Shown: piece after piece, positions 45,374 to 54,776 of the stretch
Position numbering within the stretch: the stretch's first letter is position 1
Layout: each line of letters begins with the position of its first letter
Assembly (NCBI RefSeq): GCF_002197845.1
Contig: NZ_NIDE01000017.1
Location: forward strand, 790,712-854,711
Length of the DNA stretch: 64,000 nucleotides
Origin: Fimbriiglobus ruber
Lineage (GTDB): Bacteria; Planctomycetota; Planctomycetia; Gemmatales; Gemmataceae
Direction of reading: 5' to 3'
Notes under the pieces: generated by a model
Told to the model about the DNA's origin: nothing
What the model saw: the letters and a program-made list of their open reading frames with translations, nothing else
The model's database searches: none
Program-made: the position numbers and the translations under genes

Positions 45374-46444
45374 ATGATCCCTTATCGCAGCGCCCTGATC
45401 TTGTTAGGCGCGATCGCCCTCGCTGCCGGCGCCGCGGAACCGGCGAAGATCCGGCTCTCGACCGATGGCAAAGCGATCGAACTACCCGGCGTGGATGCGG
45501 CCGTCGCGCCCCGCGTCTCCGTTGTGGTAGCCGTGGGGAGCGACAAGGAGACGGCCGCCCGTCCGCCCATTCCGGGGTCGACGCGGGTCGTGGACGGCGT
45601 GGTGCGGTTCGAGCCGCGGTTCCCGCTCACTCCGGGCGTCACCTATCGGGTGACGGCGGGCGACGTGTCCAGCGATGTCATCGTTCCGAAAGTGAAGCGC
45701 GAGCCCACGACTACCATCGCCGCCGTTTACCCGACCGGCGACCGACTGCCCGAGAACACGCTCCGCCTCTACATCCATTTCTCCGCCCCGATGACACGCG
45801 GCGACGTTTACCAACACATCAAGCTCCATACTGCCGACGGGAAGCAAGTCGTCCAGCCGTTCCTCGAACTCGACGAAGAATTGTGGTCCGCCGACGGCAA
45901 GCGGTTCACCCTGCTCTTCGACCCCGGCCGCATCAAGCGCGGTCTCAAGCCGCGGGAAGACCTGGGGCCGGCGTTGGAGGAAGGGAAGTCGTACACACTC
46001 ACGATCGACCGCGCCTGGGAGGACGAGAACGGGGTGCCGCTCAAGGTGGGCTTCCAGAAGTCGTTCTCGGTCGGCCCGCCGGACGACGAGCCGATCGATC
46101 CGGAAAAGTGGCGGATCACCCCGCCGGCGGCCGGTGGTGTCGCATCACTCGCCGTTGCGTTCGAAAAGCCGCTCGACCACGCGCTGTTGCACCGCATGGT
46201 CTGGGTCGTCGGGCCTGGCGGGAAGAAACTGGCTGGCGAAATCGTTGTCGCGGGCGACCAAAAGGCGTGGTCGTTCCGCCCGCGAGCCGCGTGGGTCGCA
46301 GGTGAGTACCAGCTCATGACCGACACCCGGCTCGAAGACCGGTGCGGGAACCGCGTGGGCGAGCCGTTCGAGATCGACGTGTTCAAGCCGGTTCAGAAGA
46401 AGATCGAGGGCAAGACCGTTTCGAAGGCATTTGAGGTGAAGTGA
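45374..46444 (+). CDS. Exported protein with SbsA-type Ig-like domains
   Basis: A 356-residue protein. ATG 45374 gives a clean signal peptide (SALILLGAIALAAGAAEP); an upstream in-frame start would bury it. LRLYIHFSAPMTRGDVYQHI is the SbsA-like Ig domain signature, and TLTIDRAWEDENGVPLKVGF fits a second such domain. These domains are found in surface proteins. No enzyme motif was recognised. It is divergent from metH, with 258 bases between starts. Confidence 0.75.
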   Translation: MIPYRSALILLGAIALAAGAAEPAKIRLSTDGKAIELPGVDAAVAPRVSVVVAVGSDKETAARPPIPGSTRVVDGVVRFEPRFPLTPGVTYRVTAGDVSSDVIVPKVKREPTTTIAAVYPTGDRLPENTLRLYIHFSAPMTRGDVYQHIKLHTADGKQVVQPFLELDEELWSADGKRFTLLFDPGRIKRGLKPREDLGPALEEGKSYTLTIDRAWEDENGVPLKVGFQKSFSVGPPDDEPIDPEKWRITPPAAGGVASLAVAFEKPLDHALLHRMVWVVGPGGKKLAGEIVVAGDQKAWSFRPRAAWVAGEYQLMTDTRLEDRCGNRVGEPFEIDVFKPVQKKIEGKTVSKAFEVK

Positions 46445-46535
46445 GAACGGCGGGACGGGCGGCCGACCGAATACAAAGGCCAACGCGGGGGATCAGACCA
46501 TAACCGGACTCAGTTGCCGACGAGACCAAACAAGC

Positions 46536-46820
46536 TTAAGGCATGTTCTTGTCTACGTCGAAAAGTTCGTCCCAAGCCCGGATCTCTAGCAGGCGGTCTG
46601 CCAGGTTGTGTAATTGAGACAGATCCGTACTTGCTTCTATTACTTTGATCACCGCGGCCGAAGGTGGGCCGAATAGTTGGCGTCCTAAACGTAAGATGCA
46701 CGCCCGCGCCTGGATTAGTCGTTCCTTGTTTTCTTCCATTGCAAAAACCCAAGCTCGATCAAGCAGGCAACGAGCGCACTCTCGTACCGCCAACCCGTCA
46801 CCACATACACTCTCGCCCAC
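46536..46820 (-). pseudogene. Second decayed copy of a DUF4351 C-terminus
   Basis: The minus strand carries ACILRLGRQLFGPPSAAV and LHNLADRLLEIRAWDELF, a diverged DUF4351 end. The sequence before it reads VYVVTGWRYESALVACLI in another frame, so a frameshift separates the two parts. It lacks the N-terminal nuclease part and is a relic downstream of the copy at 46830-47105. Confidence 0.7.
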
Positions 46821-46829
46821 GTCGCGGGT

Positions 46830-47105
46830 TCACTTGGTCTCAAGCAATTCGTCCCACCCGGCCGCATCGAGTATACGATCGCCGAGTTCTTCCAGTCGGG
46901 CCAAGTCGGTGATCGCCGCCAGCGATTCCGCCACTGCGACGGAGGGTGAGCCAAACTTCTTGCTGCCCAGGCGCAAGATCATCGCCCGCTCTCCCGCGAG
47001 GTGCCCCTTGACCTCGCCCCGGGCTTCCCCCCGGGCGAGAATGGCTTGATAGGTTGCCGATTCTTCCATTTGCTGCACCCCATCGAGTGCGGGGAACGAG
47101 CGCAC
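46830..47105 (-). pseudogene. First decayed copy of a DUF4351 C-terminus
   Basis: It contains LDGVQQMEESATYQAILARG and AMILRLGSKKFGSPSVAV, close to the end of the intact gene at 47159-48049. Upstream, MYVVTGWRYEGALVP is in a different frame, so it begins with a frameshift at the same position as the other copy. It has no N-terminal domain. Confidence 0.75.
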
Positions 47106-47158
47106 CCTCGTACCGCCAACCCGTCACCACATACACTCTCGCCTACAACATCGCAGTT

Positions 47159-48049
47159 TTACTCGATGCCGAGAAGGTCATCCCACCCAACCGCGTCGAG
47201 CAGGCGGTCGCCGAGGTCTTCCAATCGAGCTAGGTCGGTGATGGCCGCCAGCGCCGCCGTTACCTTGGTGGGAGGTGGGCCAAACTTCTTGCTGCCCAGG
47301 CGCAAGATCATCGCCCGTTCTCCCGCGAGGTGCCCCTTGACCTCGCCCCGGGCTTCCCCCCGGGCTTCCCCCCGGGCTTCCCCCCGGGCGAGAATGGCTT
47401 GATAGGTCGTCGATTCTTCCATTTGCTGCACCCCATCGAGTAGGCGGGCAACGAGCACATCATTGTACCGCAAGCCCATCAACACGTACGTACTCGCCCA
47501 CAACTTCGCGGCCAACGGGTCGTCGGCCTCGGCCCGGATTCGCTCGTCCATCCGCTGAACGATCCCGGGCAACGCGGCCTCGTCGGGGGCTGCGAGTGGT
47601 GCCAGCGGCATCATGGCGAGCGCGCCGGATAAGAAGTCGTCCGGCGGGCACTCCCAGACGCGGATCACCCGATACTTGTACACCCACTCCGGGCCGACGG
47701 GCGGCCGCACCACCCACGAACCGGTCACAGCCGTCATGTTCGCGGCCGACCGCAGCAGGAACACGACCGACGACACCAATAACTCGTGCCGACAGTACAG
47801 CAACGTATTGTACCGGAGCAGGCGGGGCACGAACCAGGGGTCGGTGTTCGCCTGGAATTCCAGGTGCAATATCCACGGCTCGGGGGCGCCGACGCGGATC
47901 ACCTTGTCCGCTTCGGCGGTCACGGTCGACACGTCGGCGTCGACGACTGTGACCGGGCCGGGCGGGGGCGCACTCGTGAGGTACGCGACCCACCCGGCCG
48001 GGTCGGCTTCGAGCAGGTCTTTGCTCGTCGCGTCGAACGGCTTGGACAC
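47159..48049 (-). CDS. Rpn/PD-(D/E)XK nuclease-like protein with DUF4351
   Basis: A 296-residue protein of the Rpn/RpnA-like, transposase-related class often found in multiple copies. The N-terminal part holds the nuclease-like core: VIRVGAPEPWILHLEFQANT (putative Glu and Gln of the ExQ motif). A Gly/Glu/Ala/Arg repeat (GEARGEARGEARGEVKG) precedes the C-terminal DUF4351 (AMILRLGSKKFGPPPTKVTA, LEDLGDRLLDAVGWDDLL). Related proteins are recombination-promoting nucleases. Two tandem C-terminal copies follow it. Confidence 0.82.
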   Translation of the reverse strand: MSKPFDATSKDLLEADPAGWVAYLTSAPPPGPVTVVDADVSTVTAEADKVIRVGAPEPWILHLEFQANTDPWFVPRLLRYNTLLYCRHELLVSSVVFLLRSAANMTAVTGSWVVRPPVGPEWVYKYRVIRVWECPPDDFLSGALAMMPLAPLAAPDEAALPGIVQRMDERIRAEADDPLAAKLWASTYVLMGLRYNDVLVARLLDGVQQMEESTTYQAILARGEARGEARGEARGEVKGHLAGERAMILRLGSKKFGPPPTKVTAALAAITDLARLEDLGDRLLDAVGWDDLLGIE

Positions 48050-48065
48050 CGGCGGTTCCTCAAAA

Positions 48066-51000
48066 CTACTTCGCGGCTGGGTAACTCAGCTTCCGCTCCG
48101 GGTCCTGGAACCGGACGTAAGCCGCCGCGTTGGTACTCTTATACTTGGCCGTGATCGTGACTTTGTGCGGGCCGTTTGTCAGCTCCACCGGGAACGCGAA
48201 TTCGTTCGGCACGGCCGGCTTGTCCGTCTTCCCCCGCCCGACTTCCTTCCCGTCGATCTTGACCGCGAACGCCCACGGCGCCCCGACCAGGAGTTGTGTT
48301 TTCACCGGGCCGGCCGCCGTCACCTCTGCCTCAATGACCATCTCGCTGATCTCTTCGTGGACCGGCAGCGCGATTCGTCCCGTCACGCTGGCGGTCGCCG
48401 GTTTGCCGTCGACCGCCGCCACCGTCACGTACGGGTGAGCCATGACGTAGCAGACGAGGTCGCGGAAGTCCTGAACGGACATGCCGGCCGTCAGGCCCTC
48501 GGGCATCATCGACTTCTCTTGCACTTTCACGGGGCCGTCGAGATCCTTCTTGGCGAACTTCTTCAGCACGCTCTGCTCGACCTTGAGCGTCACGGACTGG
48601 TCGTCTTCCTCGGCGAGCAAGCCCTGCTCGACGCGGCCGTCGACCGTCGTCACTGTCCGCAGGAAGTACGGCGCGCCGATCACACGGTTCGGGTCGATCA
48701 CGTTCGCCAGGATGTACTCGACGTCCCGGGCGGCCCCGTCGAGCGGCGGACCGACGTCGGCCCCGCGGCCGTCGAACTTGTGGCACTTGGCGCACTGGTT
48801 GTCGAACACGACCTTGCCCCGGGCGAACGACGCCGGGCCGGCGGCCAGTTCGCCGCGCATCCTGGCGATCAGCGCGTCCAGTTCCTTCGGCGTCGGCCGC
48901 GTCCGCCCCCACGCCTTCTCGATGAGCGCGTTCAAGTCCTTGTCGTTGAACGCCTGGATGCGGAGGATCGTGTTGTCGGTCACTTCGGTCCGCTCGATCT
49001 TCTTGTCAGCCATCGCCCGGAGCAGCGCCCGTGCCCACTCCTTCCGCGACGCGAGGCTGTTGACCAGATCGCCGCGGATCGGCTTGGGGAACTGCGCCCA
49101 GTCGCGGACCGTCTCCTCGCCGACCTTCGGGCTGTCGATCGCGGCCAGTTGCCGGGCAGCCTCGGCGCGGACCTTGAGGTCGCCATTTTCGCGGACGATC
49201 TTTCCGATCAAGGCGAGTGCTTCTGGGTGTCTCAATAACACGACCTGACGAACTGCCTCGGCCCTCGCGTCTGGGGGTGACTGAGCATCGCGGGCTACGT
49301 CATACGCGCGATTGAGGGCGGCAGGGTCGCGGAAGTTGACGGCCAACTTGTTCACGAGCGGCACGAGACGGGCGTCTTGTCGCAATTCGGCCAAGAACGA
49401 GCCACTCCCGTCGGGTGGGGCAACAGTCTGGTTGTTAAGTGCGACAACCAACCCGCCGAGTGCCTTCTCGCGCGTGTCCACGTCCTTGACATCGGCCACG
49501 AACTTCAAGCAGCGCGCGAGGTCGGCCGGCCGACCGGTCGCAACGAACCGCCGCATCACTTTCGGAACGATCTGGTCGCGGACGAACGGATTGTCCACGG
49601 CTTTCTTGGTCAACCAGGCGAACTCCGCCTCGATTTCGTCCGCCTTTTTCGCCTTCTTCACGAGAACCTTCTCGTACGCAATCCAAACAAGGTGAGGAAT
49701 GACGGGGTCGGAAGCATCCTCTTTGTATGCCATCAGATTGTGGATCAGGTCGCCGACCTCTTCGGCCCCGATGAGGTTACCGGCCTCTAACGTCCCCGCG
49801 AGGCGTATGGCGGCCGAGGCGAATTCCCGGCGGGCGATCTGCGGGATGTTGCGAACCCCGGATTTTTCGCAAAGAAATCTCAACGCATCCAAGTCATTCT
49901 CCGCCTCATCCGCCCAACGGCGGATAGTCAACGCCCACGCCTCTTCCGACTTGTACCGGTCGAAGCCCTCCCATACCCTCCGAAAGTTTTCTTCACTCGC
50001 CAAGAACCAACGTCCACTCAATACCGCTCGATCGATCAACGCTGAGCGGACCGTCAACGCGGGCAACGTCGTCAAGCATAGCGGCCGCGCGTAGGCCGGC
50101 AGCGGTTTGAACTCCTTCTGGACGGTGAATCCCTCATCTTGGCCAAGTGATGACTTGAGCGATTCGCGTTCCTGGACCCGTTCGTTTGTTAGTCGAAGCG
50201 AGGTTCGGAACTCATACGGGTTGTCGCTCTTCAAATACTCGGCGAGTTCCTTCGATGTCGCGTTGCCGATGTCCTTCGCCTTCTTCGTCTGCGTCCCTTT
50301 CAGCTGAATCCGGTACACCCGCCCCCGCTCGTAGTCCCAGCTATCGGCCGCGGCCTGGTGGCAGGGGTTCTGGTCGTGCCAGTCGATCAGGTAGATGTCG
50401 CCGAGCGGCCCCCACTTCATGTTGATCGGCCGGACGTTCTTGTCACCGCTGACCAGGAAGTCGTCGCCGCGGCTGGCGGTGTACGTGCTGCCGTTCGGCT
50501 TCAGGATGTTCTGCTTGACGCTGCAGCCGTGGATGCTGCCGAAGATCACGCTGTTGCGGTACTTTTCGGGGATGTGCGGGGCGTCCAGGCTGATGAGGCC
50601 GGCGTGGGCCCAGCCGGATTCCTTGTGGAACGTGTGGTCACAAATCTCGTTGATCTGGCCGTAGGCGTAGGGGTTGGAATGCGCGCCGGCTTGCCGCTTG
50701 TAGACTCCGCCCGGGACGATGTGGAACAGGTGCGGGATCACGCAGCAGGCGAGGATGAACTGGCCGTCCGTGTTCCGCCAATCCATGCCCCACGGGTTCG
50801 ACGTGCCCTCGGCGAAGATCTCGAACGTCTTTCGTTGCGGGTGGTACCGCCAGACGGCCGCGTTCATGCGGGTTTCCGGCCCATCGAGCGGCTTGACGGC
50901 CGACAGCGTGAAGACGCCGTGCAACCCGTACAGCCAGCCGTCCGGACCCCACTGGAACGTGTTCAGCATCTCGTGCGTGTCCTGGCTGCCGAACCCGCTG

Positions 51001-51530
51001 AGGAGCGTCTCGTACTTGCCCGGCTTGTCGTTCTTGTTCTCGATGAACCAGAGGTACGGCGGCGCCCCGACGTACACCCCGCCGTTCCCGACCTCGATCC
51101 CGCTCGCCAGGTCGAACGCGCCCAGGCCCGCTTTCTTCCGCTCCTCGGGAACGGGGAAGTCTTTCCCCTCGGCGAACACGGTCCGCTTGTCGCAGACGCC
51201 ATCGCCGTCCGTGTCCTCGAGGATCACGATCCGGTCCCGCGGAGCCTTCCCCTTGGGCGTCCGGCTCGGGTATTCAAAGCACTCGACGACCCACACGCGA
51301 CCCCTCTCGTCGATGGTGAACGCGACCGGGTTAATCACCTGCGGCTCGCCCGCGAACAGTTTCACCTCGAACTCGGGCGCGACCTTGAACCGCTTGACCG
51401 TTTCCTCTGGCGTCAGGTACGGTTGCCCGGACGGCTTGCGGTTGTCGAACCCGAACTCCTTCTGAGCCAGGGCGGGTGTCGCGAGGAGGAGAAGGAAAAG
51501 CGGCGTGAGGCCGGGGAAGAGGCGGCGCAT
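48066..51530 (-). CDS. Giant PVC-type membrane-bound dehydrogenase with HEAT repeats and haem-binding domain
   Basis: About 1154 residues. ATG 51530 starts a signal peptide (LTPLFLLLLATPALAQ). The N-terminal propeller (TIGR02604-like) has VWVVECFEYPSRTPKGK, RIVILEDTDGDGVCDK and LLSGFGSQDTHEMLNTFQWG. A long alpha-helical HEAT-like middle follows. The C-terminal TIGR02603-type domain has the cytochrome motif NQCAKCHKFDGRGADVGPPL, and after it a carbohydrate-binding-like module (KVTITAKYKSTNAAAYVRF). Such proteins are abundant in Planctomycetes and thought to act in the periplasm; the substrate is unknown. Confidence 0.9.
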   Translation of the reverse strand: MRRLFPGLTPLFLLLLATPALAQKEFGFDNRKPSGQPYLTPEETVKRFKVAPEFEVKLFAGEPQVINPVAFTIDERGRVWVVECFEYPSRTPKGKAPRDRIVILEDTDGDGVCDKRTVFAEGKDFPVPEERKKAGLGAFDLASGIEVGNGGVYVGAPPYLWFIENKNDKPGKYETLLSGFGSQDTHEMLNTFQWGPDGWLYGLHGVFTLSAVKPLDGPETRMNAAVWRYHPQRKTFEIFAEGTSNPWGMDWRNTDGQFILACCVIPHLFHIVPGGVYKRQAGAHSNPYAYGQINEICDHTFHKESGWAHAGLISLDAPHIPEKYRNSVIFGSIHGCSVKQNILKPNGSTYTASRGDDFLVSGDKNVRPINMKWGPLGDIYLIDWHDQNPCHQAAADSWDYERGRVYRIQLKGTQTKKAKDIGNATSKELAEYLKSDNPYEFRTSLRLTNERVQERESLKSSLGQDEGFTVQKEFKPLPAYARPLCLTTLPALTVRSALIDRAVLSGRWFLASEENFRRVWEGFDRYKSEEAWALTIRRWADEAENDLDALRFLCEKSGVRNIPQIARREFASAAIRLAGTLEAGNLIGAEEVGDLIHNLMAYKEDASDPVIPHLVWIAYEKVLVKKAKKADEIEAEFAWLTKKAVDNPFVRDQIVPKVMRRFVATGRPADLARCLKFVADVKDVDTREKALGGLVVALNNQTVAPPDGSGSFLAELRQDARLVPLVNKLAVNFRDPAALNRAYDVARDAQSPPDARAEAVRQVVLLRHPEALALIGKIVRENGDLKVRAEAARQLAAIDSPKVGEETVRDWAQFPKPIRGDLVNSLASRKEWARALLRAMADKKIERTEVTDNTILRIQAFNDKDLNALIEKAWGRTRPTPKELDALIARMRGELAAGPASFARGKVVFDNQCAKCHKFDGRGADVGPPLDGAARDVEYILANVIDPNRVIGAPYFLRTVTTVDGRVEQGLLAEEDDQSVTLKVEQSVLKKFAKKDLDGPVKVQEKSMMPEGLTAGMSVQDFRDLVCYVMAHPYVTVAAVDGKPATASVTGRIALPVHEEISEMVIEAEVTAAGPVKTQLLVGAPWAFAVKIDGKEVGRGKTDKPAVPNEFAFPVELTNGPHKVTITAKYKSTNAAAYVRFQDPERKLSYPAAK

Positions 51531-51588
51531 GGAGTGGACCTTGTGCGGTGGGAAGACGACGCGGAGATCATAAACGACGTGGCAGCCG

Positions 51589-51737
51589 GTCATCAAGTCA
51601 TCAAGTCGTCAGGTCTTCAAGTCGCCAGGGGCGGGATCGCGGTGTCGCATAGGGAAAGTCGAGACTTGTAGAGTCGATTCGCGAGCATGCGGTCGCCGTA
51701 TTCGCAGATTGGCTTTTCGACTTGATGACTTGATGAC
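51589..51737. repeat. Foldback element G: perfect 20-nt inverted repeat
   Basis: GTCATCAAGTCATCAAGTCG (51589-51608) is the exact reverse complement of 51718-51737. The arm itself is built of two TCATCAAG-like units. It begins 9 bases after the stop of the Pro-rich gene. Confidence 0.85.
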
Positions 51738-51745
51738 TTCGGTTT

Positions 51746-53980
51746 TCAGTTTTCGAGTTTAGCCAGCGCGAGATGGGAAGCCTGGCGGACCATCTGCTCA
51801 TCCTTGACGGCGCTTTCTTCCAGGTATTCGAGGTACTTGGTTTCGTGATACCCCAGTTTGGACAGGGCGTGGATGCAGTGCGCGCGGACGGTCGGCGCCG
51901 GGTCGGTTTGGGCGGCTTTCGCGAGGAGGGCTTTGATCTCGGGCTTCCACCCGTACCGGCCTTCTGCAAGGGCGGTCGCGGCCCGCTCGCGGATCGTGGG
52001 CCGTAGCGCGGTAAACAACTCCGTCGCGAACGGCCCGACCTCGTCGACCATCGGCGACGACATCGCCCCGAGGGCGACCCGCAAGATCGTGTCCGGCGGC
52101 TCGACGGATACTCGGGTCGCAGCATGCGCGACGTCCATCGGCCGGGCTCCGCCCACGGTAAGGTACCGCAGCCGCTGGCTCGGTCGCGCCGCGGCCGCGT
52201 AGCTCGCGCCCGCGGGCGCGATCACGCCCACGGCCGGCGGGATCGTATCCGGCGGCTCCTTCTTCGGACCCGCCTTGGGTTTCTTGGGCTCCGCCGGCGC
52301 GGGCTTGACGGCGTCGATCGGCGGCAGTTCCGTGGGCGCGTCCGGCGGCAAGGTCGCCGGCGGGATGTCGGGCGGCGGGATCGTGGCCTGGGGCGCCGGT
52401 CGTGGGGTAATCGTCGCGGGCATGGGAGCGGGCGGTTGGGGCGCGGTCGCCACCGGGGGCATCGGCATCGGGGCCGCCGGTGCGGGCATCGCCCGCGGTG
52501 GAGTTTGGGTGCCTCCAACCACGGGGACGGATGTCGAGGAGGTCGCCGGGGAGCGTGAGAACAGTTGAGACCACGACTTGAGCAGGGTCGGCTGGGCCGC
52601 GAACGCGGCCGCGTAATTATCCCGCGCCGGGCCGGGTGCATTTCCCGACACACGACTGCCGGCCGGCATGGGTTGGGCCGTTCCCCCAGCGAGGTATTTG
52701 ACTAACGTCGGCTGGGCCTCGAACGAGCCCGGCGCAGGCGAGACGTTCTGGACGCTACACTTGGCCTGCGTCAGCTGGGCGGCGCTGGGCTGCAGATACG
52801 GCCCGGCAGCCCGGGTGTATTCCGCGGTGAGGTATTTGACTAACGTCGGCTGGGCCTCGAACGAGCCCGGAGCGGGCGAGACGTTCTGGACGCTGCACTT
52901 GGCCTGCGTCGGTTGGGCCGCCAGTTGGGCGGCGCTGGGCTGCATGTACGGCCCGGCGACACGAGTGTATTCCGCGGTGAGGTATTTGACTAACGTGGGC
53001 TGCGCTTCAAACGAGCCCGGCGCGGGCGCGGGAGGCGCGGCGGCGACGGCCCGAACGGGGATGATCTGCCCGCCGGCCTCGGGCCGCGTCACGAGGTACT
53101 GGGCGTTAATCACCCGTGCGTTGACGGGCGGCTTCGGTATCGGATTCGAAGTCGTCGATGCAGACGGTTTGGTTAAAGCCCGGATCTCGGCCGGCGACGG
53201 AATGCCCTGCCACGGGTTCCTGGGCGCGGGCGTCGCCTTTCCGTCCGCGGAAGTAGCCGGAGCCTGCGCGGTGAGGACCGGCCAGCCTTTCGCGTCCACG
53301 GCCGGCAGGTCCGGGCGCGAGCCGGGGGTATTCGCGGCCGGGACGGGCGGTGCCGGGGGATTCGGCGGGACGATCGTTTGCGGTACGACGAGCGGTTGGT
53401 CGGCGAACACCAGGCGACCCGGTTCCGCGGGGCCGCCTGGCGCCGCGGGAGGAGTCGAGTCAACCGCGGCGACGACGATGGTTTTCGCCGGCGGTGGATC
53501 GAGGGTGGGCGGACTCTGTTCGCCGATTCTGGTCGCGAGTTTAACGAGCGGATTTTCCGGGAAGATGATCCGGCGCGGCGCGCTCAGGGCCGGCGGAGCG
53601 GAACCGATTTCGGCCTGCGCCGCGGTCGTGTGGCCGGCTGGGGGACATGGAGCTTCGTGCCACTCGGTTTTGTGGGAGATCGGGAGGTCACCGCTCGGTT
53701 CACTTTTACCGAGTAAATCCCGGACCGGAATCTTTTCAACCGGGCCACCACCGACGTCCTGAACTTCGGCTACCGGCTCCCCGTTTTCCGTGGTCACGCG
53801 CAGCACCCGCAGGCGTCGCTCGGTCTGTCCCGGCGTGTGCGTGGTGACAGACACGTCCGCCTGGGAACCGTCCGGCGCAACCTGTGCCGGCCGCGCGGCC
53901 GGCCCCGGAACTTGCCCGGGGGCCGACCCGGACCACGTCAGCCCCACGGCGACCGCGCCCGTCCACATCCATCGTGTCAT
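51746..53980 (-). CDS. Exported Pro/Ala-rich repeat protein with HEAT-like C-terminus
   Basis: A 744-residue protein with a signal peptide (WTGAVAVGLTWSGSAPGQ). Residues about 30-320 are low-complexity Pro/Ala. From about 325 to 445 there are three tandem copies of a 45-50-residue unit: PGSFEAQPTLVKYLTAEYTR, then GPYMQPSAAQL, then TQAKCSVQNVS (the third copy is partial). The last 150 residues carry helical repeats ending in PTVRAHCIHALSKLGYH and VRQASHLALAKLEN, typical of HEAT/PBS-type repeats. Unknown function; likely cell surface. Confidence 0.78.
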   Translation of the reverse strand: MTRWMWTGAVAVGLTWSGSAPGQVPGPAARPAQVAPDGSQADVSVTTHTPGQTERRLRVLRVTTENGEPVAEVQDVGGGPVEKIPVRDLLGKSEPSGDLPISHKTEWHEAPCPPAGHTTAAQAEIGSAPPALSAPRRIIFPENPLVKLATRIGEQSPPTLDPPPAKTIVVAAVDSTPPAAPGGPAEPGRLVFADQPLVVPQTIVPPNPPAPPVPAANTPGSRPDLPAVDAKGWPVLTAQAPATSADGKATPAPRNPWQGIPSPAEIRALTKPSASTTSNPIPKPPVNARVINAQYLVTRPEAGGQIIPVRAVAAAPPAPAPGSFEAQPTLVKYLTAEYTRVAGPYMQPSAAQLAAQPTQAKCSVQNVSPAPGSFEAQPTLVKYLTAEYTRAAGPYLQPSAAQLTQAKCSVQNVSPAPGSFEAQPTLVKYLAGGTAQPMPAGSRVSGNAPGPARDNYAAAFAAQPTLLKSWSQLFSRSPATSSTSVPVVGGTQTPPRAMPAPAAPMPMPPVATAPQPPAPMPATITPRPAPQATIPPPDIPPATLPPDAPTELPPIDAVKPAPAEPKKPKAGPKKEPPDTIPPAVGVIAPAGASYAAAARPSQRLRYLTVGGARPMDVAHAATRVSVEPPDTILRVALGAMSSPMVDEVGPFATELFTALRPTIRERAATALAEGRYGWKPEIKALLAKAAQTDPAPTVRAHCIHALSKLGYHETKYLEYLEESAVKDEQMVRQASHLALAKLEN

Positions 53981-54157
53981 GTCGCGGCCCGCCAGTCCGG
54001 TTGAGCGATCGGGGCGTCCCTGCCCCGGCGTGGCATCCTTGCCTATCGTCCTTCATCGGCCGGAGTAGAAGAGGCGGTTGAGCGGAAAAGCCGGGCTGGA
54101 CGTTTTGTGCTGGATAAGCGGATCGGGGGAATCTGAGTGAAAGGCGGGGTGTCGCTG

Positions 54158-54559
54158 CTACGAATCGCAATTCCAAACCGCCGGCAGTTCGCGGCCACAA
54201 ACCGCGCACTCGAAAACGTTTTCTTTCACCACACATTTCTGGCCGCACAGGCTGCTGAGGGCCGGCGTCTTTCCGCCCAACGTCATTCGCCGGGCGTACT
54301 TGAACACCTGACGCAGCGGCAGGTGGGTCAGCAGGCCCATGGTCAGGACGATCCACAGCATGGTTCGGTGCGACAGTTGGCACCGGCGTTGTCCGACCCG
54401 GTCCGAGTCCGACAGGGCTTGTTCGATGACCTCCGGCGAGATCACCTTGGTCAGTCCCGCCAAACGATCCAGGATCAAGCTCTCCGATTCACTGTCGATA
54501 CTGCGTCCGTGCTGTGGCATGCTTCCCGCCTCCCTGAGACCCCATGTTTTGGTGAACAC
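54158..54559 (-). pseudogene. Truncated IS4-type transposase N-terminus fused to a zinc-ribbon-like tail
   Basis: The first 95 residues match the N-terminal domain of IS4-type transposases: VISPEVIEQALSDSDRVGQR, LSHRTMLWIVLTMGLLTHLP and RQVFKYARRM. After about residue 95 the sequence changes to CGQKCVVKENVFECAVCGRE, with two Cys pairs, and stops. No catalytic DDE part follows. The tail may come from a different small gene, so this is probably a fusion by deletion. Confidence 0.75.
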
Positions 54560-54776
54560 AAGGTATCAGGGGGCGGGGGCTTGCGCCATGACGAACGGTA
54601 TTGGGGCTTAAAACCAAGAGAGAAGAGCGAAAATGTGTTCTGTGAACGCGACGGCATTCCGCCCCTCGGGGCGGCCGAACGTAGACCCGGGCGGGAGCCC
54701 GGGAACACCTGCCCGCGACCGCACGCTCTGCCCGAATAACTCATTCCAGAAGACAATCGACCCATAAACTGAGTGA
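54560..54776. other. Intergenic region with a single foldback arm
   Basis: Contains only the half-repeat at 54657-54705 and the promoter region of the helicase. No gene is supported. Confidence 0.6.
54657..54705 (+). repeat. Solo arm of foldback element E
   Basis: CCGCCCCTCGGGGCGGCC and ACGTAGACCCGGGCGGGAGC repeat the right arm at 30397-30437 with a few changes and then continue GCCCGGGAACACC, as at 30600. The opposite arm is missing. Confidence 0.8.
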
